A DNA stretch of 64,000 nt from Pestalotiopsis fici W106-1. Lineage: Eukaryota; Ascomycota; Sordariomycetes; Amphisphaeriales; Sporocadaceae. The position numbers and the translations under genes were made by a program. Shown piece by piece: positions 46,394 through 58,061 of this stretch. The stretch spans positions 1,798,001-1,862,000 of the forward strand of contig NW_006917097.1 of the NCBI RefSeq assembly GCF_000516985.1, in the 5' to 3' direction. Position 1 is the first letter of the stretch; each line of letters begins with the position of its first letter. The notes beneath the pieces were generated by a model. The model did not search any database, had not been told where the DNA came from, and saw only the letters and a list, made by a program, of their open reading frames with translations.

Positions 46394-47323
46394 TAGATAG
46401 GGTATGCTGCGCTGTATAATCGGGTGACAGGGTTGTAAATCCTAGCGAATCGTTGGTTCAATGAGTTTCTTGCTTGTAATGGTCAATAAGTTCTTCAGAA
46501 AAATGGAAGCTGAAGCAAAATATATAGCGCTTTCTGTCAATTGTGTATCTGATCGTTTTCTAATGATCACATACTTGCCCAAATAGCTTAAGAATATTTG
46601 GTGACAAATGTAGCCTCTGTTCAGAAGCCCAGTCGGGACCGATTAGCTGCAAAGGTCACCGAGATTTGCACTGGTCGGTACCTAAATCTAAGTCAACTTA
46701 GAAGATTACAAAGCGTCGACCCTTAGAAGTTGGCGTACAGCGGGCCGTCGCCAGCGTCGTCGGCTCTTCGCGTTTTCCAAGACGGGTAACGATTACGAAG
46801 CCAGTTGACGCCAAGACAGATGAGGTGATTGAACTGCATCCCACTTTGACGAAGCACAGAGAAGTTTGCTTGATCATGGCAAGTATACCTCAATTGACGG
46901 TAGCCACACTATGGCCATTCGCAATTGCTGTTCTGCTACTTTTGGGCTCTCAATCACCGCTTGTAGTCTATCGATAAGTGTTTTGCCCGCATCCGACGCC
47001 ACTAATTACTGCATCCGCTGGTTGGGTACTTTGTTAGGCGTCCCTTGAGCACTACAATTATCTACGTTCAAGCTCACAGCGCCAACCACTTCAATGACCG
47101 TCATACAACGGATCGAGCCGCCAGTAGCCTCGCAACCAACATACAAGCGTGCAAGATATTTCAGAACAGCAATCGAATAAGCAACGGCCATGAGATAATG
47201 GTTCAAGTATCATTCAATTGATCCACCACCAACATGTGTCTATTTATTTACCATGACCTTTCAAAGTCTCTCAACTATATACAAGAAAGTAAGCGACGAC
47301 AGGTTTGATCGAAAGCCTTGTGC
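46394..47323. other. Intergenic
   Basis: Promoter side of the monooxygenase and 3' side of the AA9 gene. Short frames at 46866-47206 are not convincing. Confidence 0.35.
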
Positions 47324-48280
47324 TTAGAATCCGAGTCCCTGATGATACCACCTTCGTGCATCGACATGAGGGCCGGGAGTCGGTCGGGACAATAACGCGC
47401 CTCCGTTCCTGTGTCTCGTGGTTGTAGCGGCCACACCTGCCAGGCTGGTCGACGAGTTGGGCGGTATCGATGGTGTTGCCGTGACCACAGAGCCGGTGCC
47501 AGTCGGAATCGGGTTGGTCAAGGAGATGGAGACGGCATCAGGAATGATTGTCGGACCAGGGACAAGATAGCTGGTGATTCCCGCAGTGATGTTGAGCCTT
47601 TGGTCCAAACCTGGCTGCATTGTGTTGTACAACTGCTCGCCGAGAATGCCAGCAGGAACTTCGGTGCCGTTGCCCGTGACCTCCAAGTTTAAACACTGGG
47701 GATAGTGCTGTGCCCCCGTGGTGGAGTTGTGCAGGGCAATGATCTCGGTGCGCAGTACGTAGAAGCCCGGCTTGACGGTGTCGGGGATCTCCACGAGCCA
47801 GGAGTTGTTGTTTGCAATCAGCTGATCGGTAGCCCATTCACCAAATGGCTGCATCGCCGTTGAGTTGACGAGGCCGCCCTGGTTGATCTTGAAGAACTCC
47901 AGACTGGTCTTGTTCACGGACTGACATCCCTCGGCGCCGCATGGGGCGAGATAATCGACGACGGGTCCCTTGTGGCCTTGGGGCCATCCATTCCATTGAA
48001 TGTGCACCTTGTCACCAGCGGCTACCGGAGCGTGGCCTTGGGCATTGGATGCATTCTTGTGGCATATAATGTCGGAAGTCGAGTAGGAGTCTTTTCCAAC
48101 CCAGCCTTGATCCCACGCTGATGTTTTCCAGCCAACAATGACGGGATCGTTGATGGAGCCGTTGATGGGCTTGAAACCGACGTATGATTTCTCGTCAATG
48201 TCGATATCAAGGACATAACTGTGGGCCGAGACTGTAGTTGCCCCCAGGGCAGCGAGTAGGACTGTCTTCAAGAAAGCCAT
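47324..48280 (-). CDS. AA9 lytic polysaccharide monooxygenase
   Basis: A single exon of 318 residues. Residues 1-19 are a signal peptide (MAFLKTVLLAALGATTVSA), so the mature chain starts with the copper-binding histidine H20 (HSYVLDIDID). The second copper histidine is H83 in AQGHAPVAAGDKVH. The conserved Gln-x-Tyr region is in GAQHYPQCLNLEV, and the helix and loop blocks GPVVDYLAPCGAEGC and IPDTVKPGFYVLRTEIIALH are standard. It oxidatively cleaves cellulose or related beta-glucans outside the cell. The tail after about residue 245 is Ser/Thr/Pro-rich and ends without a cellulose-binding module; it may be a linker. Together with the pectin methylesterase and GH43 it adds to a plant-polymer-degrading profile. 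Confidence 0.94.
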   Translation of the reverse strand: MAFLKTVLLAALGATTVSAHSYVLDIDIDEKSYVGFKPINGSINDPVIVGWKTSAWDQGWVGKDSYSTSDIICHKNASNAQGHAPVAAGDKVHIQWNGWPQGHKGPVVDYLAPCGAEGCQSVNKTSLEFFKINQGGLVNSTAMQPFGEWATDQLIANNNSWLVEIPDTVKPGFYVLRTEIIALHNSTTGAQHYPQCLNLEVTGNGTEVPAGILGEQLYNTMQPGLDQRLNITAGITSYLVPGPTIIPDAVSISLTNPIPTGTGSVVTATPSIPPNSSTSLAGVAATTTRHRNGGALLSRPTPGPHVDARRWYHQGLGF

Positions 48281-50187
48281 TGTGAGTTCAGCAAATCTGT
48301 GATCACAGAGACGTCATAGATTGACCACAGTTGTAAATAAGTTAGTTGCCAGCCTGGGCAGCGATATGGGTAAAGCAAGCTGGGAAGGGCAAAGGCTTGC
48401 CAGCAAGAACAATATAACGAATGTTAAGATAAGAACCGATGAAAGGACGTCGCGCCAGCGGGACTTGCAGAGAAGAGAAGACGGGTGCAGCCAACAGTGT
48501 CGGTCTATGCCCAGAAGACAGAGAGGCAAGCGAATGTAGTGAAATATGTTTTTTCGGGAGGACCATTTTGCCTAAACAGCAACTATATGAAGGTGACCAA
48601 ATCTACAAACATGACGACCAGGATGTGCTGCTTGCAGATCTTCCACGTTCTCAGAACGGAGTACTCAAATTTGAGCCGCATCTAAGTGAGAACACGGATT
48701 TGGCTAGTGGATACCAAGGGATGACTCTATCGTCCCAGAACAATATCCCAACAGCAGCGGATTGAGCAATACAAAGGTGCAAAGCGCCGATTGGGATACT
48801 CTTTCTCAGGACCGCCAAGCTCCGCGCCGAGGGGCCTTAAAACGATGCAACCAGGTTGATCCCAAGCTCCGTTGCATCAGTGGACTCGGCTTTCGGCAGA
48901 ATATAAACATTAGAGTAGCAGTTGGGTGAGAACAGGCGCGATTGAGCGGTAGTGTGAGTAAAAAAGCACTTTACGGGAATGGTGATCCGCGCAAACCCCA
49001 ATCTATCTGAAGTTGGTTGAAACAGAAGGGTTGAGATGGCTGCGGGGAAGTTCAGTTGCTTGCCAGCTGGGTAACAGGTTCATCCTTTTTGCGCCAGTCA
49101 AGGGGCCTTCGGATTTTTTGGCCAATTTTGGTTGCTGATATATTGCAAAATGTTGTGGAACATATTCATGAGATTACGAGTAGGATGCCTACCTATATAA
49201 ATGCAATACTCACTGAGCTTGTAAGCAAGACTGGTGGTTTGACATTTTCAACTACACCACAGCCCTATCAATACCACAAAATTACCTAGTACCTATGTAG
49301 TACCCAGTTTGGGTCAGTCAAGATATTGCTGGGTGACTACAAACTCCAAATGGACGCTGCAACTGCGAAAAGGGATTTCTACTGAGGACGGATATTTCAA
49401 TCCTTGCTTGGTTTGCAAATTGTGCAAACCAACATCTTGTTCGACAGAATTTATTAACCTCTGGCTGGGGCCTTGCCCATGGAATAATTTTAAAAGAATG
49501 CATACTTGAGCTACTAGCTAATGTACTGTTATTTACCATTGGTACACTCTGGCAGGTACCCCCATATCTCTAGGGACTGCATGTGCCAGTGCGCGGTGAC
49601 TACATTACCTACCAAGCACCTAGTCAGCCTACTAGCTACAACTCAAGACACAGAGTGCATGCACTGGATCATCTTCCCGCCCAACAGATGGCAGACTTTG
49701 TGAAAGGTCTGCTAAAATGACATGTAGATCATATTGAACCGTGAACAATACTCACTTGAAGAAAGAACAGATTTTTCATTTCATTTCTTTTTTTTTATCC
49801 GCCGCTAGGTCTTCTTCTTCTTCTTCACTCCAGCACCACCGAGATCTGGGATAGGCAATAGCGACCGTTGTGTGGCCGCGCTAATGAAAGCACGGATCAT
49901 CTGGGAGACCTGACGTCAATCAGTTGTTGATATTCAGTCGCGGGTCCCAAACGCGGGTTACAGAACGCGATCTTGGTCGTATCGAACTTGTAAATCCATC
50001 TTCAATTATCAAAATTTCCCACGGCGGCAAGCATTTGGTATTGTCGTGCCTCGCAGAAACCACTCAACTGGTTTCATTCCATTTTAACATCAACGTCGTC
50101 TCACTTTACCTCATTTCATTGCTGTACCCGAGCAAGTTGGACAAGACAGAAGCAGCAAGCTCATCCGTCCACAAACCCTAAAAAGAG
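48281..50187. other. Long intergenic stretch
   Basis: 1.9 kb. Left end is the AA9 promoter, right end the promoter and pyrimidine-rich leader of the DUF7726 gene (CTTCTTCTT near 49810). Frames at 48439-48765 and 49309-49703 are short with no recognisable domain. Nothing else seen. Confidence 0.35.
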
Positions 50188-51327
50188 ATGGCTTCCTCGT
50201 GGTCTTGGGATCCTGCCACTGTGCGCCAAAGTTTCGGCAGCTCGTCTAGTCCTTTTCTGCCTCCAAACCAACAGATTGTAATTTGCCTTTGAAAGTGCAG
50301 AATGAATTGCTGCTGCTGCTGCTGCGGCTTCTTCTGCTGTTACTGCTTGAACAAGTCGCTGAAATCTCAATAGGCTCCTCCTGCTCCACAAACAGGCAAG
50401 GAGAACATCCAGCCTGCACTGCCTGCACCACAAGGCCCAAAGCCAAACACGTCCGTTGCAGTGCCCTCTGGCGAGAAGCCATCTACGGAGGGAACAAAGA
50501 CTGCAGCTGCCACAAAGGCTGCATCAAGGAAGCGTAAATCGGATGCCGTGACTGAGCCTGAGCCTGTCCCTGAGATCGACGACGATGACCCGCGTCTCGA
50601 TTACCCTGATGAGAGCGCGCAAAAGGTTCGCGCAAAGGTCAGACGCTTCATTGACTCTGGTGCCATGAAGGTTGGCGAGTTCCAGAAGGCTATTGACGTT
50701 GGATCAGTCCAGTACTACCGCTATATGAATCAGAATGGTACTGACGCCGGATCTGGGAGCGACATGTACTACAATGCCTGGAAGTTCTTCAAAAAGCGGG
50801 AGCTTCAGGGTGTGAAGAACACTGCGCCGAAAAAGGCCAAGACAACGGCAACGGCCAAAGCATCAGGCAAGACTGTCCCCGACTCGCTCGATGTTGGCGG
50901 CGTCACCCTCGATGGTGAAGACAAGGGGCCGGTTCCGGTCTACGATACTTGCGATGAAGTTCGCAAGAAGATCCGGGCACAGCTGCGCAAGGACGATGTC
51001 ACCCAAGCTGCATTCCTGCGCGAAATTGGCAAGTCGTTCAACCCGGAGCGCAAGATCCAGTCAAAGCAACTTAACGACTTTCTGGCCAAGAAGGGCCCCT
51101 TGGACGGCAATACCAGTGCCGTTTTCTACGGGAGCTATGTATTCTTTGAGAAGCTACGCGTCAAGCAGAACAAGCCCAAGAGTGCCACCCGCCTCGAAAT
51201 GGAGAAGATATATGGAAAGGAGGGTGGTGTCAACATTACCGAACCGCAGAACCGTGGACTTTGGCTACTTGCATCAGAGTCAGCCTACACGGATAAGTAC
51301 GGCCAGACTCATATCGTCAAGGATTGA
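50188..51327 (+). CDS. DUF7726-type protein with two related domains, probably nuclear
   Basis: Exons 50188-50277 and 50374-51327 give 347 residues. After a Ser/Pro-rich start and a basic AASRKRKSD segment come two related units. The first is AQKVRAKVRRFIDSGAMKVG with FQKAIDVGSVQYYRYMNQNG and MYYNAWKFFKKREL. The second is DEVRKKIRAQLRKDDVTQAA with FLREIGKSFNPERKI, QLNDFLAKKGPLDGNTSAVF and YGSYVFFEKLRVKQ. Each unit looks like a helical, HTH-like fold in which a short arginine/lysine-rich helix precedes an aromatic one. They are joined by a Lys/Ala-rich linker (PKKAKTTATAKASGK). I recall this pair of repeats as the uncharacterised fungal domain DUF7726. DNA or chromatin binding is an inference from the basic charge only. 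Confidence 0.75.
50308..50325 (+). repeat. TGC microsatellite inside intron
   Basis: Six tandem TGC units within the single intron of the DUF7726 gene, followed by imperfect units (GGC TTC TTC TGC). If the intron were kept, the run would read as Leu or Cys repeats depending on frame. Confidence 0.75.
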
Positions 51328-52426
51328 GAAAGATGTGGATGGTGAATGAGGGTGTGGCCAGCCTCGAAAAAGCACTTCCAATACCACGGCCGAAAATGGG
51401 GCCCTCAGAATGCGCTGTTGATGCATGAACTATGTACGAGAAGATCAAAGGGATTCAATTGCTTGAAGAGCTTATACCACGTGGCATTTGCCATTGGCAA
51501 TATGTTTACCCACTGTACTACAACCTTTTAGCTACATTCTCTTTTAAACAAAAATTGTAAAGGAGCCAACCCAACAAGACATCGCGATCCTGTCGCATCT
51601 TAGTCGTCGATGGCTTTTTGAAAAGGAGATGAGCCGCCTGGGTGAGCCTGCCATATGAAAACAAGTCTGATCCATCATTATACTGCTTAATATTCTGCCT
51701 TCAATGACGCTTCGCGTGATCGAATTTCGTAACTATATTCCTTGTCAGAAAGGAATTCTTGGGTAAACCACATGGCCCATAACATGTCACTTAATCTCGG
51801 GACTATACTGTTGCATCGAAGGTCGTCAGGGGATGCATCCGGAATGTCTGGTACCATGAGTTCAATATTGGCCAACGACTGGATTAATATACCTACCTAG
51901 GTTAGGTAGTTCGGTTTACTTTGGCCGTTTTATCTTAGCGACGGCCGCCGATGGTATTAGTGCGGCCGGCACACAAGCACTAACCTTAGAATCTTACGGG
52001 TAATAACCTAGTATACAACTGATGCCAAAGGAAAAACCGGTTGCAATCCAATTACTATTTGGCTTTGAAAATCATCTGATTGATACTGAATTATATGATA
52101 TATAAGAGGACCCTACCTTATGACTATCTACATATATACCAATACTACTACTTTACCTCCTTAGGGTATTAAATCTTAATAGCCACAGTGGGGCCGGCGT
52201 TTGTTCTAGGGCGTGTCGCTAAGCCCTTCGGCGACAGGAACACCCTGGCTGCCTCGGTTCCTGCTGCCGCCGCCCACGCGTCTGGTCGCTAGGAACAGTA
52301 CTATGAGGTAGCTGGCTTTTTCACCAGCCTCTCATATCTGCTGCCACTACCAACGAAGAACAGCAACATAACATAACAAACATCCGCATTCTCATTTTTT
52401 GCCAGAGAGAGACAGAGAGAGGCACT
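51328..52426. other. Intergenic
   Basis: Contains AT-rich sequence with CCTACCTAGGTTAGGTAG near 51891-51908 and a GC-rich patch at about 52185-52300. The sharp base-composition contrast could be an old repeat relic, but no element ends are seen. The right end is the leader of the esterase gene. Confidence 0.3.
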
Positions 52427-53377
52427 ATGGCTAAGATTGGGATTTGGCGCTGGCTGAGGATCAGACTCACGGTCTACCTGATACGATTCATCCTCGGTTT
52501 CCGGATGAGATCGGTCGCCAAACGCGACATGATCCGCTTTGGCGAGATGAAGCCTCGTCGAGTTCGCATCCCTTCACGAGATCCAGGAAGATTTATCGTC
52601 GGGGATCTCTATTATCCGACTGGAGAGTCTGGCACGACCACGTCTGCCAAGCGTCCAATCTTGGTCAACTGGCACGGAAGCGGCTTCGTCCTCCCATGCC
52701 ACGGCTCGGATCGAGTCTTTTGTACTCGCTTCGCCAGAGAGACGGGCTTTGTTGTTTTGGATGCAGACTACCGCAAAGCACCAGAGAATCCTTTTCCGGC
52801 CGCTGTCCATGATGTGGAGGATACCCTGAAATGGATTGCGTCCAAGCCAGACGAATTTGATGCAACTCGGGTCGCCGTGTCGGGCTTCAGTGCCGGCGGC
52901 AACCTCGCTCTGGTAGCTGCATCAACACTCCGACAAGATCTCGTCAAGTTTGGAGTCCATGTGTTAGCGGTTGCCGCGCTCTATCCGCCGACGGATCTCT
53001 CGATAGACGCGGCGTCCAAGAAGGTGCCGAACCCGGTCAAGCCCATTCCGGCGGGTACGGCAGCCATGTTTGACGACTGCTACACTCCCGAGTCGACACT
53101 GCGCATGGATCCTCGGGTCTCCCCTTCGCTTGCGGAGCCGTCTCTTTTCCCATTGAGCACGACTATCATCACCTGTGAGGGCGATACATTGGCCCCCGAA
53201 GCTAAAGCGCTGGCGTCAAGAATCGAAGAGGCAGGCAAAGCTGTCGTACACAAGACCTTGCCCGGGATGCCGCATGGCTTTGACAAGGACTGCACCGACG
53301 GATCACCGCAAAGCGAGCAGCGAGAGGTTGCGTACTCTCTGGTCATCCGCACACTACAAGCGGCATTGAAGAAATAA
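52427..53377 (+). CDS. Alpha/beta-hydrolase esterase (HSL-like)
   Basis: A single exon of 316 residues. The N-terminus has a basic, partly hydrophobic segment (LTVYLIRFILGF) that could be a membrane anchor. The oxyanion loop reads VNWHGSGFVLP, a variant of the HGGG motif in which two glycines are replaced (HGSG). The nucleophile serine is in GFSAGGNLAL; DADYRKAPENPFPAAVHDVE is the typical HSL-family block; and the catalytic histidine is in GMPHGFDKDC. The acid is expected in ITCEGDTLAPEA. Such enzymes hydrolyse small acyl or aryl esters; the substrate is unknown. The ATG at 52427 follows a purine-rich GAGAGAGACAGAGAGAGGC leader. The frame is intact. Confidence 0.87.
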   Translation: MAKIGIWRWLRIRLTVYLIRFILGFRMRSVAKRDMIRFGEMKPRRVRIPSRDPGRFIVGDLYYPTGESGTTTSAKRPILVNWHGSGFVLPCHGSDRVFCTRFARETGFVVLDADYRKAPENPFPAAVHDVEDTLKWIASKPDEFDATRVAVSGFSAGGNLALVAASTLRQDLVKFGVHVLAVAALYPPTDLSIDAASKKVPNPVKPIPAGTAAMFDDCYTPESTLRMDPRVSPSLAEPSLFPLSTTIITCEGDTLAPEAKALASRIEEAGKAVVHKTLPGMPHGFDKDCTDGSPQSEQREVAYSLVIRTLQAALKK

Positions 53378-54180
53378 AGACTATTCGGTGACGCCATACT
53401 TGCTGAGACGGTGTAGAGTTTTAGACAGTGTACTTTACCAGGTTGGTACCGTTTGTTTTGGACTATCGTAAGAAGCAATCACGAGGATTTACTGAATCAG
53501 CTCGCAAGACTGCTTTGTCGGCACTGGATATCCGTTAGTACGCAACACAGGAAAATTTTGACTTCTGGCCCGCCTTCTGGGGAAATTGGCAGGAGTTGAG
53601 CCGCTTTCACTCGAATCTTGTCCCGCTGTCCTCCTGTACTCACTTTATAGACCCCCTATATACATGGCCGGTCAATTTCACCGTTTTCTGGATCTATACA
53701 ATAACCTGGCCACTCAAAATGCATCCTAAGTTTTAACGATTCAGGGTCGATGGTGACTATTGTGTCCATGTCCTGAATAATCTGCTTTTGGAAACAAATG
53801 AACGAATGTGACTGGAATAGAATAAGGTCGCCTTGTGTGGAAGGCCGTAGCGAAAAAGGAACTACCGAAGCACTTGAGGGCACGGTTTACGTGAGACATG
53901 ACTGTGCCGTTGAGGGTCCCATAGAATCGCCAGTGGCATGCGATGTAATCTTGTCCCAAGCGGGCAAGAGTCTCAATTCTGCTTCGCAGAATCCGGCAGA
54001 CATTACTTGGCTTATGATCATTCTCACAAGGAACCTATGAAGTGAGGCGCCTTCGAGTCAAGCCCGGCAATTTTTGTAACTATATAAGATAGTCTTCTGT
54101 GAGTCCAATCGCTACTACTAGGTGGAACTTTCTTACTTGTTCGACAGTCTTTCTGGAATCCATACCCTGCATCGTGAATC
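53378..54180. other. Intergenic
   Basis: Downstream of the esterase and upstream of the secreted protein gene. Short overlapping frames at 53656-54278 have no recognisable domain. Confidence 0.35.
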
Positions 54181-55833
54181 ATGTTGATCCTCACACGTCT
54201 ACTTCTCTTGACGAATATCTTTTCATTTCTTGTTGCCGCATTGGGACCGTTGATCCCCTTTGTCGACTGTGATGACAAATTTGTAGTCAGCGCGGCTTCG
54301 ATTTTGTCTACCTACTCGCCAGCTCTCGCGTATTGCTCCAGGGTTATCCCACTGCCCATATCCTTCATCACCAGCACCGAGACGGTCACTCTCGATGCCA
54401 CAGTGACCACAACAATCACAGTCGGTGAGGCAGCCCAGACAGTCACTGTCACTTCTGCTATAACGACGGAATCTGAAGGTCAGCAGGCTGTGATCACGGC
54501 AAGTGGACATCCTGGTGTATATTGAAAGTATTTTGTATCTAAATGAAAAAGCGTACTAGAGTACCGTCATCTCCACCAATTTACAATTTCGCCGCAGAAG
54601 CTTCCCAACTGACATTCCGTTTGAGCATGGACACGGAGGTCGTCACGGGCACGGCGGCCACGGCACTCACCGTGGGTCTTCCACTCATGGTGGCCGTCTG
54701 CCGGTGTACGGTGGTCATCAAGGCTATCAAGTGAACCCTCACTATGGCCCAGGGGCGACACATACACCGGTACCTGACACGGAAGCGGCAGCTGAACTGG
54801 CATATCTCCAAGCATCGAGCACCGAGCTTCTAACCTCGGTGTGCTCTTGCATTGAGGATCCTGTGCGCTCTACTGTCACTACAACGGATCTGGTGGCACC
54901 AACCTTTACAACCACCGTTTCCATTGATCCGTAAGTGTTTTCGTTCAAAACCTATTGACCTTTCAGCACAAATTACTTTTCAATACATTCCTCTTACTGA
55001 TAAATATGCTTACGCACAATTGTTATAGCATTGAAACAGCGACAATCACAGAGCTACAGACCGTTGCTGGCGCCGCTGTAAGATTGACCCCCCTTTCAGA
55101 GGCAGTCCTCTTTGGGCAAAGACACTCTCTCCTATGGAGCAAATGATACTAACAAATGACTTAGACGGTTACATCCACCATCATCTCCACTGCGTTGTGC
55201 ACGGCTGACGCCACTACCAATCTTGTGTTAAACGGAGGTTTTGATGATGGCGATGCACCGGATTGGGACATTGCCCCATGGCACATTGGTGCCAGTGACC
55301 GTGGATTTGGAACGTCCTTCTTCTCATCGGATAATATTATCGCGGTCAGCCAACCAAACTTTGCGTAAGTGGTTGATTTCGAACTCCAATTTCATGTCGT
55401 TCCCTCTGCCATTGATAGGCCAGTGCTAACCCGAGATTGATATCATAGAGGTTTCCCCGCGGATAATTCGGGAACGTCCATGCACTTGTACCAGACCCTG
55501 ACTGGTATACCCACTGGCGCCATCTACACTGTCACGTTCTGGTACAGGCCATCCTACTTGGGTCCCGTCAGCCGCGTCCCAGGTATCGACGGAGCCTGCC
55601 ACCTCGACGTTAGCTGGGGCGACTCTCAAATTGCCTCGTTGCCTTTTAACACAGCCAACGGTAATCAGGGAGTTTGGTTGCAGTACACCTTTGATAATAT
55701 TGTACAATTGGATAGCACTGCTGACTTGACGTTTTACTATCATTGTGATGCGCAATGGCTGGGAGACGGGTATGCTACGTCTTTCTTGGATAGTATTGCC
55801 ATCTTCCCTTCGGATGAGGTTCTGTGCCTTTGA
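54181..55833 (+). CDS. Secreted modular protein with His/Gly-rich segment and C-terminal binding-type domain
   Basis: A multi-exon gene. Exon 1 starts with a signal peptide (MLILTRLLLLTNIFSFLVAA) followed by CDDKFVVSAASILSTYSPAL and a Thr-rich stretch ending near TTESEG. A middle exon (about 54610-54932) reads a His/Gly-rich run (EHGHGGRHGHGGHGTHRG) then VYGGHQGYQ and STELLTSVCSCIEDP. Small exons add IETATITELQTVAGAA and TVTSTIISTALCTADATTN. The C-terminal part (LVLNGGFDDGDAPDWDIAPW, TSMHLYQTLTGIPTGAIYTV, FWYRPSYL, DLTFYYHCDAQWLGDGYATS, FLDSIAIFP) is a beta-sandwich like the CBM4/9-type or cell-wall-binding domains of fungal surface proteins. Exact joins near 54500-54610 are uncertain. It probably sits in the cell wall; the histidine run could bind metal. 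Confidence 0.62.
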
Positions 55834-56114
55834 TTAGTAACTTAGCCGTCACAATTCTATGCTCCAACCCATTCAAAGTTGGACCGTAGCGATTACGAGC
55901 ATAACTCGCTTCATAGAAGATATATCTCAGTTCATGTTGTAAAGAAATCCAGATACAGCAAACACCTGTAATTGAAAAGTCGTTTATTTAAAGTTATTAT
56001 AGACTTCAAAATCATGCACTGTATTCTAGTGTGCCCGAAGGAATCTAACACAACGTGGATTAGAGCAGTGCTGAGCGCTTCAACCAAAATGACTACGGAT
56101 CATGAGACCTCTAT

Positions 56115-57413
56115 TCAAGATTCCTTAGCCCAGTGTGTCCCATTCCAAAGTGCCGGGGTAGTCCAAAGGAAGTAGTCCCTGCCTTTGATCAGCCAGACCA
56201 TGAAACTGGGCATTCTCCAGCCAAACACGGCGCCCACGCCTTTGCTACGGCCAATGGGCACCATCTGCATCTCGCGCTTCTCCTCCTTGAACTCGCGGTC
56301 AATGCTATTGTCGCTGCGCCCCACGGCCGCCAACAGGTCTCGTCGCATGTTGGCGCCCAGCACGGGCACGGCGCCGAGAATGTGGTGCACGGCGGCGCGC
56401 GCATACGTCGAGGCGTCGCCCACGGCGTAGACCCGGGGCCCGGCCTTGTCCACGCGCAGCGTCGCCGCATTGGTCTGCACCCGGCCGTCGGCGGCCAGCA
56501 GGGACCCGTCGACAAAGGCGGTATTGGGCGTCGTGCCAAACGCCGGAATGTACAGGTCCGCCTCCATGCTTGTCCCGTCCTTGAGCGCCACCGTCACCTT
56601 GCCCGCCGAGAAGGAGGCGGTTTCCTCCCCCGAGGAGGAATTCTCCCCGGTGCCGCTGGTCGCGGCCGCAGATGACGACACCTTGACCACTGGGGCGTCC
56701 TTGACCACCGTGACGCCGACCTGGGCCAAGAGCTTCTCCGCTTTGAGCGCAATGGACGGGCGCAGCACCGGGAGCAATTTGGACGACGACGTCAGGAGGG
56801 TGATTTTCACGTCGGGGTCTGCCAGCTTGGAGTTGAAGAACCATGCTCGGCCGTTGAGGTACTCGCCCAGCTCACCGGCGGTCTCGACGCCCGTCGGTCC
56901 GCCTCCGGCAACCACAATGTGCCGGGCCGTGGGCAGAGCTCGGCGGAACTCGCGCCAGCTTGACCTGAGGCGGTCTTGATCTCCATTAGACCCGATCAAG
57001 GGGGACGAAGCAGCGGCCCCTGTAGCAATGATGAGGGAATGGAAGCTGATGGTTTTGGTAGGACCTTCTTCGCCTGCCAGCTTGACGCTGACCGTGCGCT
57101 TCTCGTGATTAAGCTTGGTCGCTGCGCCCTGAACAAAGCGGAAGCTCCCCTTGGGGTACTGCTCAAACTGCTTGGGAATATTGACAAAAAGTTTCTCTTG
57201 TGCAAAGAACTCGTCAGAGATCATGGCCCTCGGACAGGCTGGGCGACACATGACTTCGGCTCCAATGCTAACCAATACAACTTGGTACTCGTCTGGCTCA
57301 GGTAGCTTTGGTACGATATGCCTCAGTGCATAATGGGCCACAGACATGCCCGCATATGAGCCACCCAGGATGAGGATGTTCTTTCTGCTTGGCTTTTCAG
57401 CATGGTCTGCCAT
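56115..57413 (-). CDS. AIF/FSP1-like FAD-dependent NAD(P)H oxidoreductase
   Basis: A single exon of 432 residues from the ATG at 57413 (an upstream ATG at 57449 is possible). The N-terminal FAD fold is NILILGGSYAGMSVAHYALR; the second dinucleotide fold for NAD(P)H is HIVVAGGGPTGVETAGELGE. The family blocks LIIATGAAASSPLI, AFGTTPNTAFVDGSLLAADG and VYAVGDASTYARAAVHHILG are all present. This is the class-I-like pyridine nucleotide-disulfide family without the redox cysteine pair, as in AIF, AMID/FSP1 and some fungal NADH dehydrogenases. An insertion rich in Ser and Gly (ATSGTGENSSSGEE) lies near residues 245-265. A C-terminal hydrophobic part (MPSFMVWLIKGRDYFLW) may bind a membrane. It probably reduces a quinone or similar acceptor. 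Confidence 0.86.
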   Translation of the reverse strand: MADHAEKPSRKNILILGGSYAGMSVAHYALRHIVPKLPEPDEYQVVLVSIGAEVMCRPACPRAMISDEFFAQEKLFVNIPKQFEQYPKGSFRFVQGAATKLNHEKRTVSVKLAGEEGPTKTISFHSLIIATGAAASSPLIGSNGDQDRLRSSWREFRRALPTARHIVVAGGGPTGVETAGELGEYLNGRAWFFNSKLADPDVKITLLTSSSKLLPVLRPSIALKAEKLLAQVGVTVVKDAPVVKVSSSAAATSGTGENSSSGEETASFSAGKVTVALKDGTSMEADLYIPAFGTTPNTAFVDGSLLAADGRVQTNAATLRVDKAGPRVYAVGDASTYARAAVHHILGAVPVLGANMRRDLLAAVGRSDNSIDREFKEEKREMQMVPIGRSKGVGAVFGWRMPSFMVWLIKGRDYFLWTTPALWNGTHWAKES

Positions 57414-58061
57414 TGTGAAGAGTATAGGAATTTCTAGATTGAATGTCAAGAGTCAAAAAAAAAAAATTTGTTTGATACGACAGACCAAATTACAATATAA
57501 TAAATAGAAGACAAGAGGTCACAAAGATTTCATCCCATACCCCCGAGACACATCTGTTATATTCGTGTCATCGGCGGACGAGCCCGGACTTGGGCTCCCG
57601 CATAGTTATCGGTCCAGTCTACTGGCCATTACTATTTCGACCGAGACCTTCAAGGGATGCCAATATAAATCAAGGTTGAACATCAGCGCCACTGGGCCTA
57701 AATCGGTTTAGCGTTGTGACATCTCCGTAGTCCCGCGGGGGTCCGCGTCGAAGAGTCCGTCCGAGTTCGACCGAAAACGAGCGGATCTCTCAAGCATGTC
57801 AGATTCATCTCGTTCACCTCGAACCGAATGAACATGATTGAATTTCTGATAAGGATAAACTCGCATGAGCTGGATTTCTGAACTTGGATTCTTCAAAAAA
57901 GAACATATTTGCTAAATGTCGCTGCTTCTCGTCCACCATTCGGTTCCGTTCGCTACGTGACAAATAGGCTCAAATGCACCCGGGCTGGTTGGCTGGGTGC
58001 AACATGCATGAATGGCCATTAAGCTTCCCGCTAAGGTAAGTTGAAGTCAACCACGATACGG
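57414..58061. other. Intergenic
   Basis: Promoter of the oxidoreductase; a run of A residues lies near 57455-57466. No gene seen. Confidence 0.4.

Noticed and set aside
51890..52300. Transposon remnant next to the esterase
   Set aside because: Composition changes sharply, but no terminal repeats, target duplication or transposase text are visible.
56133..56979. Several long frames on both strands over the AIF-like gene
   Set aside because: They are GC-rich shadows of the real minus-strand gene with biased, domain-free composition.
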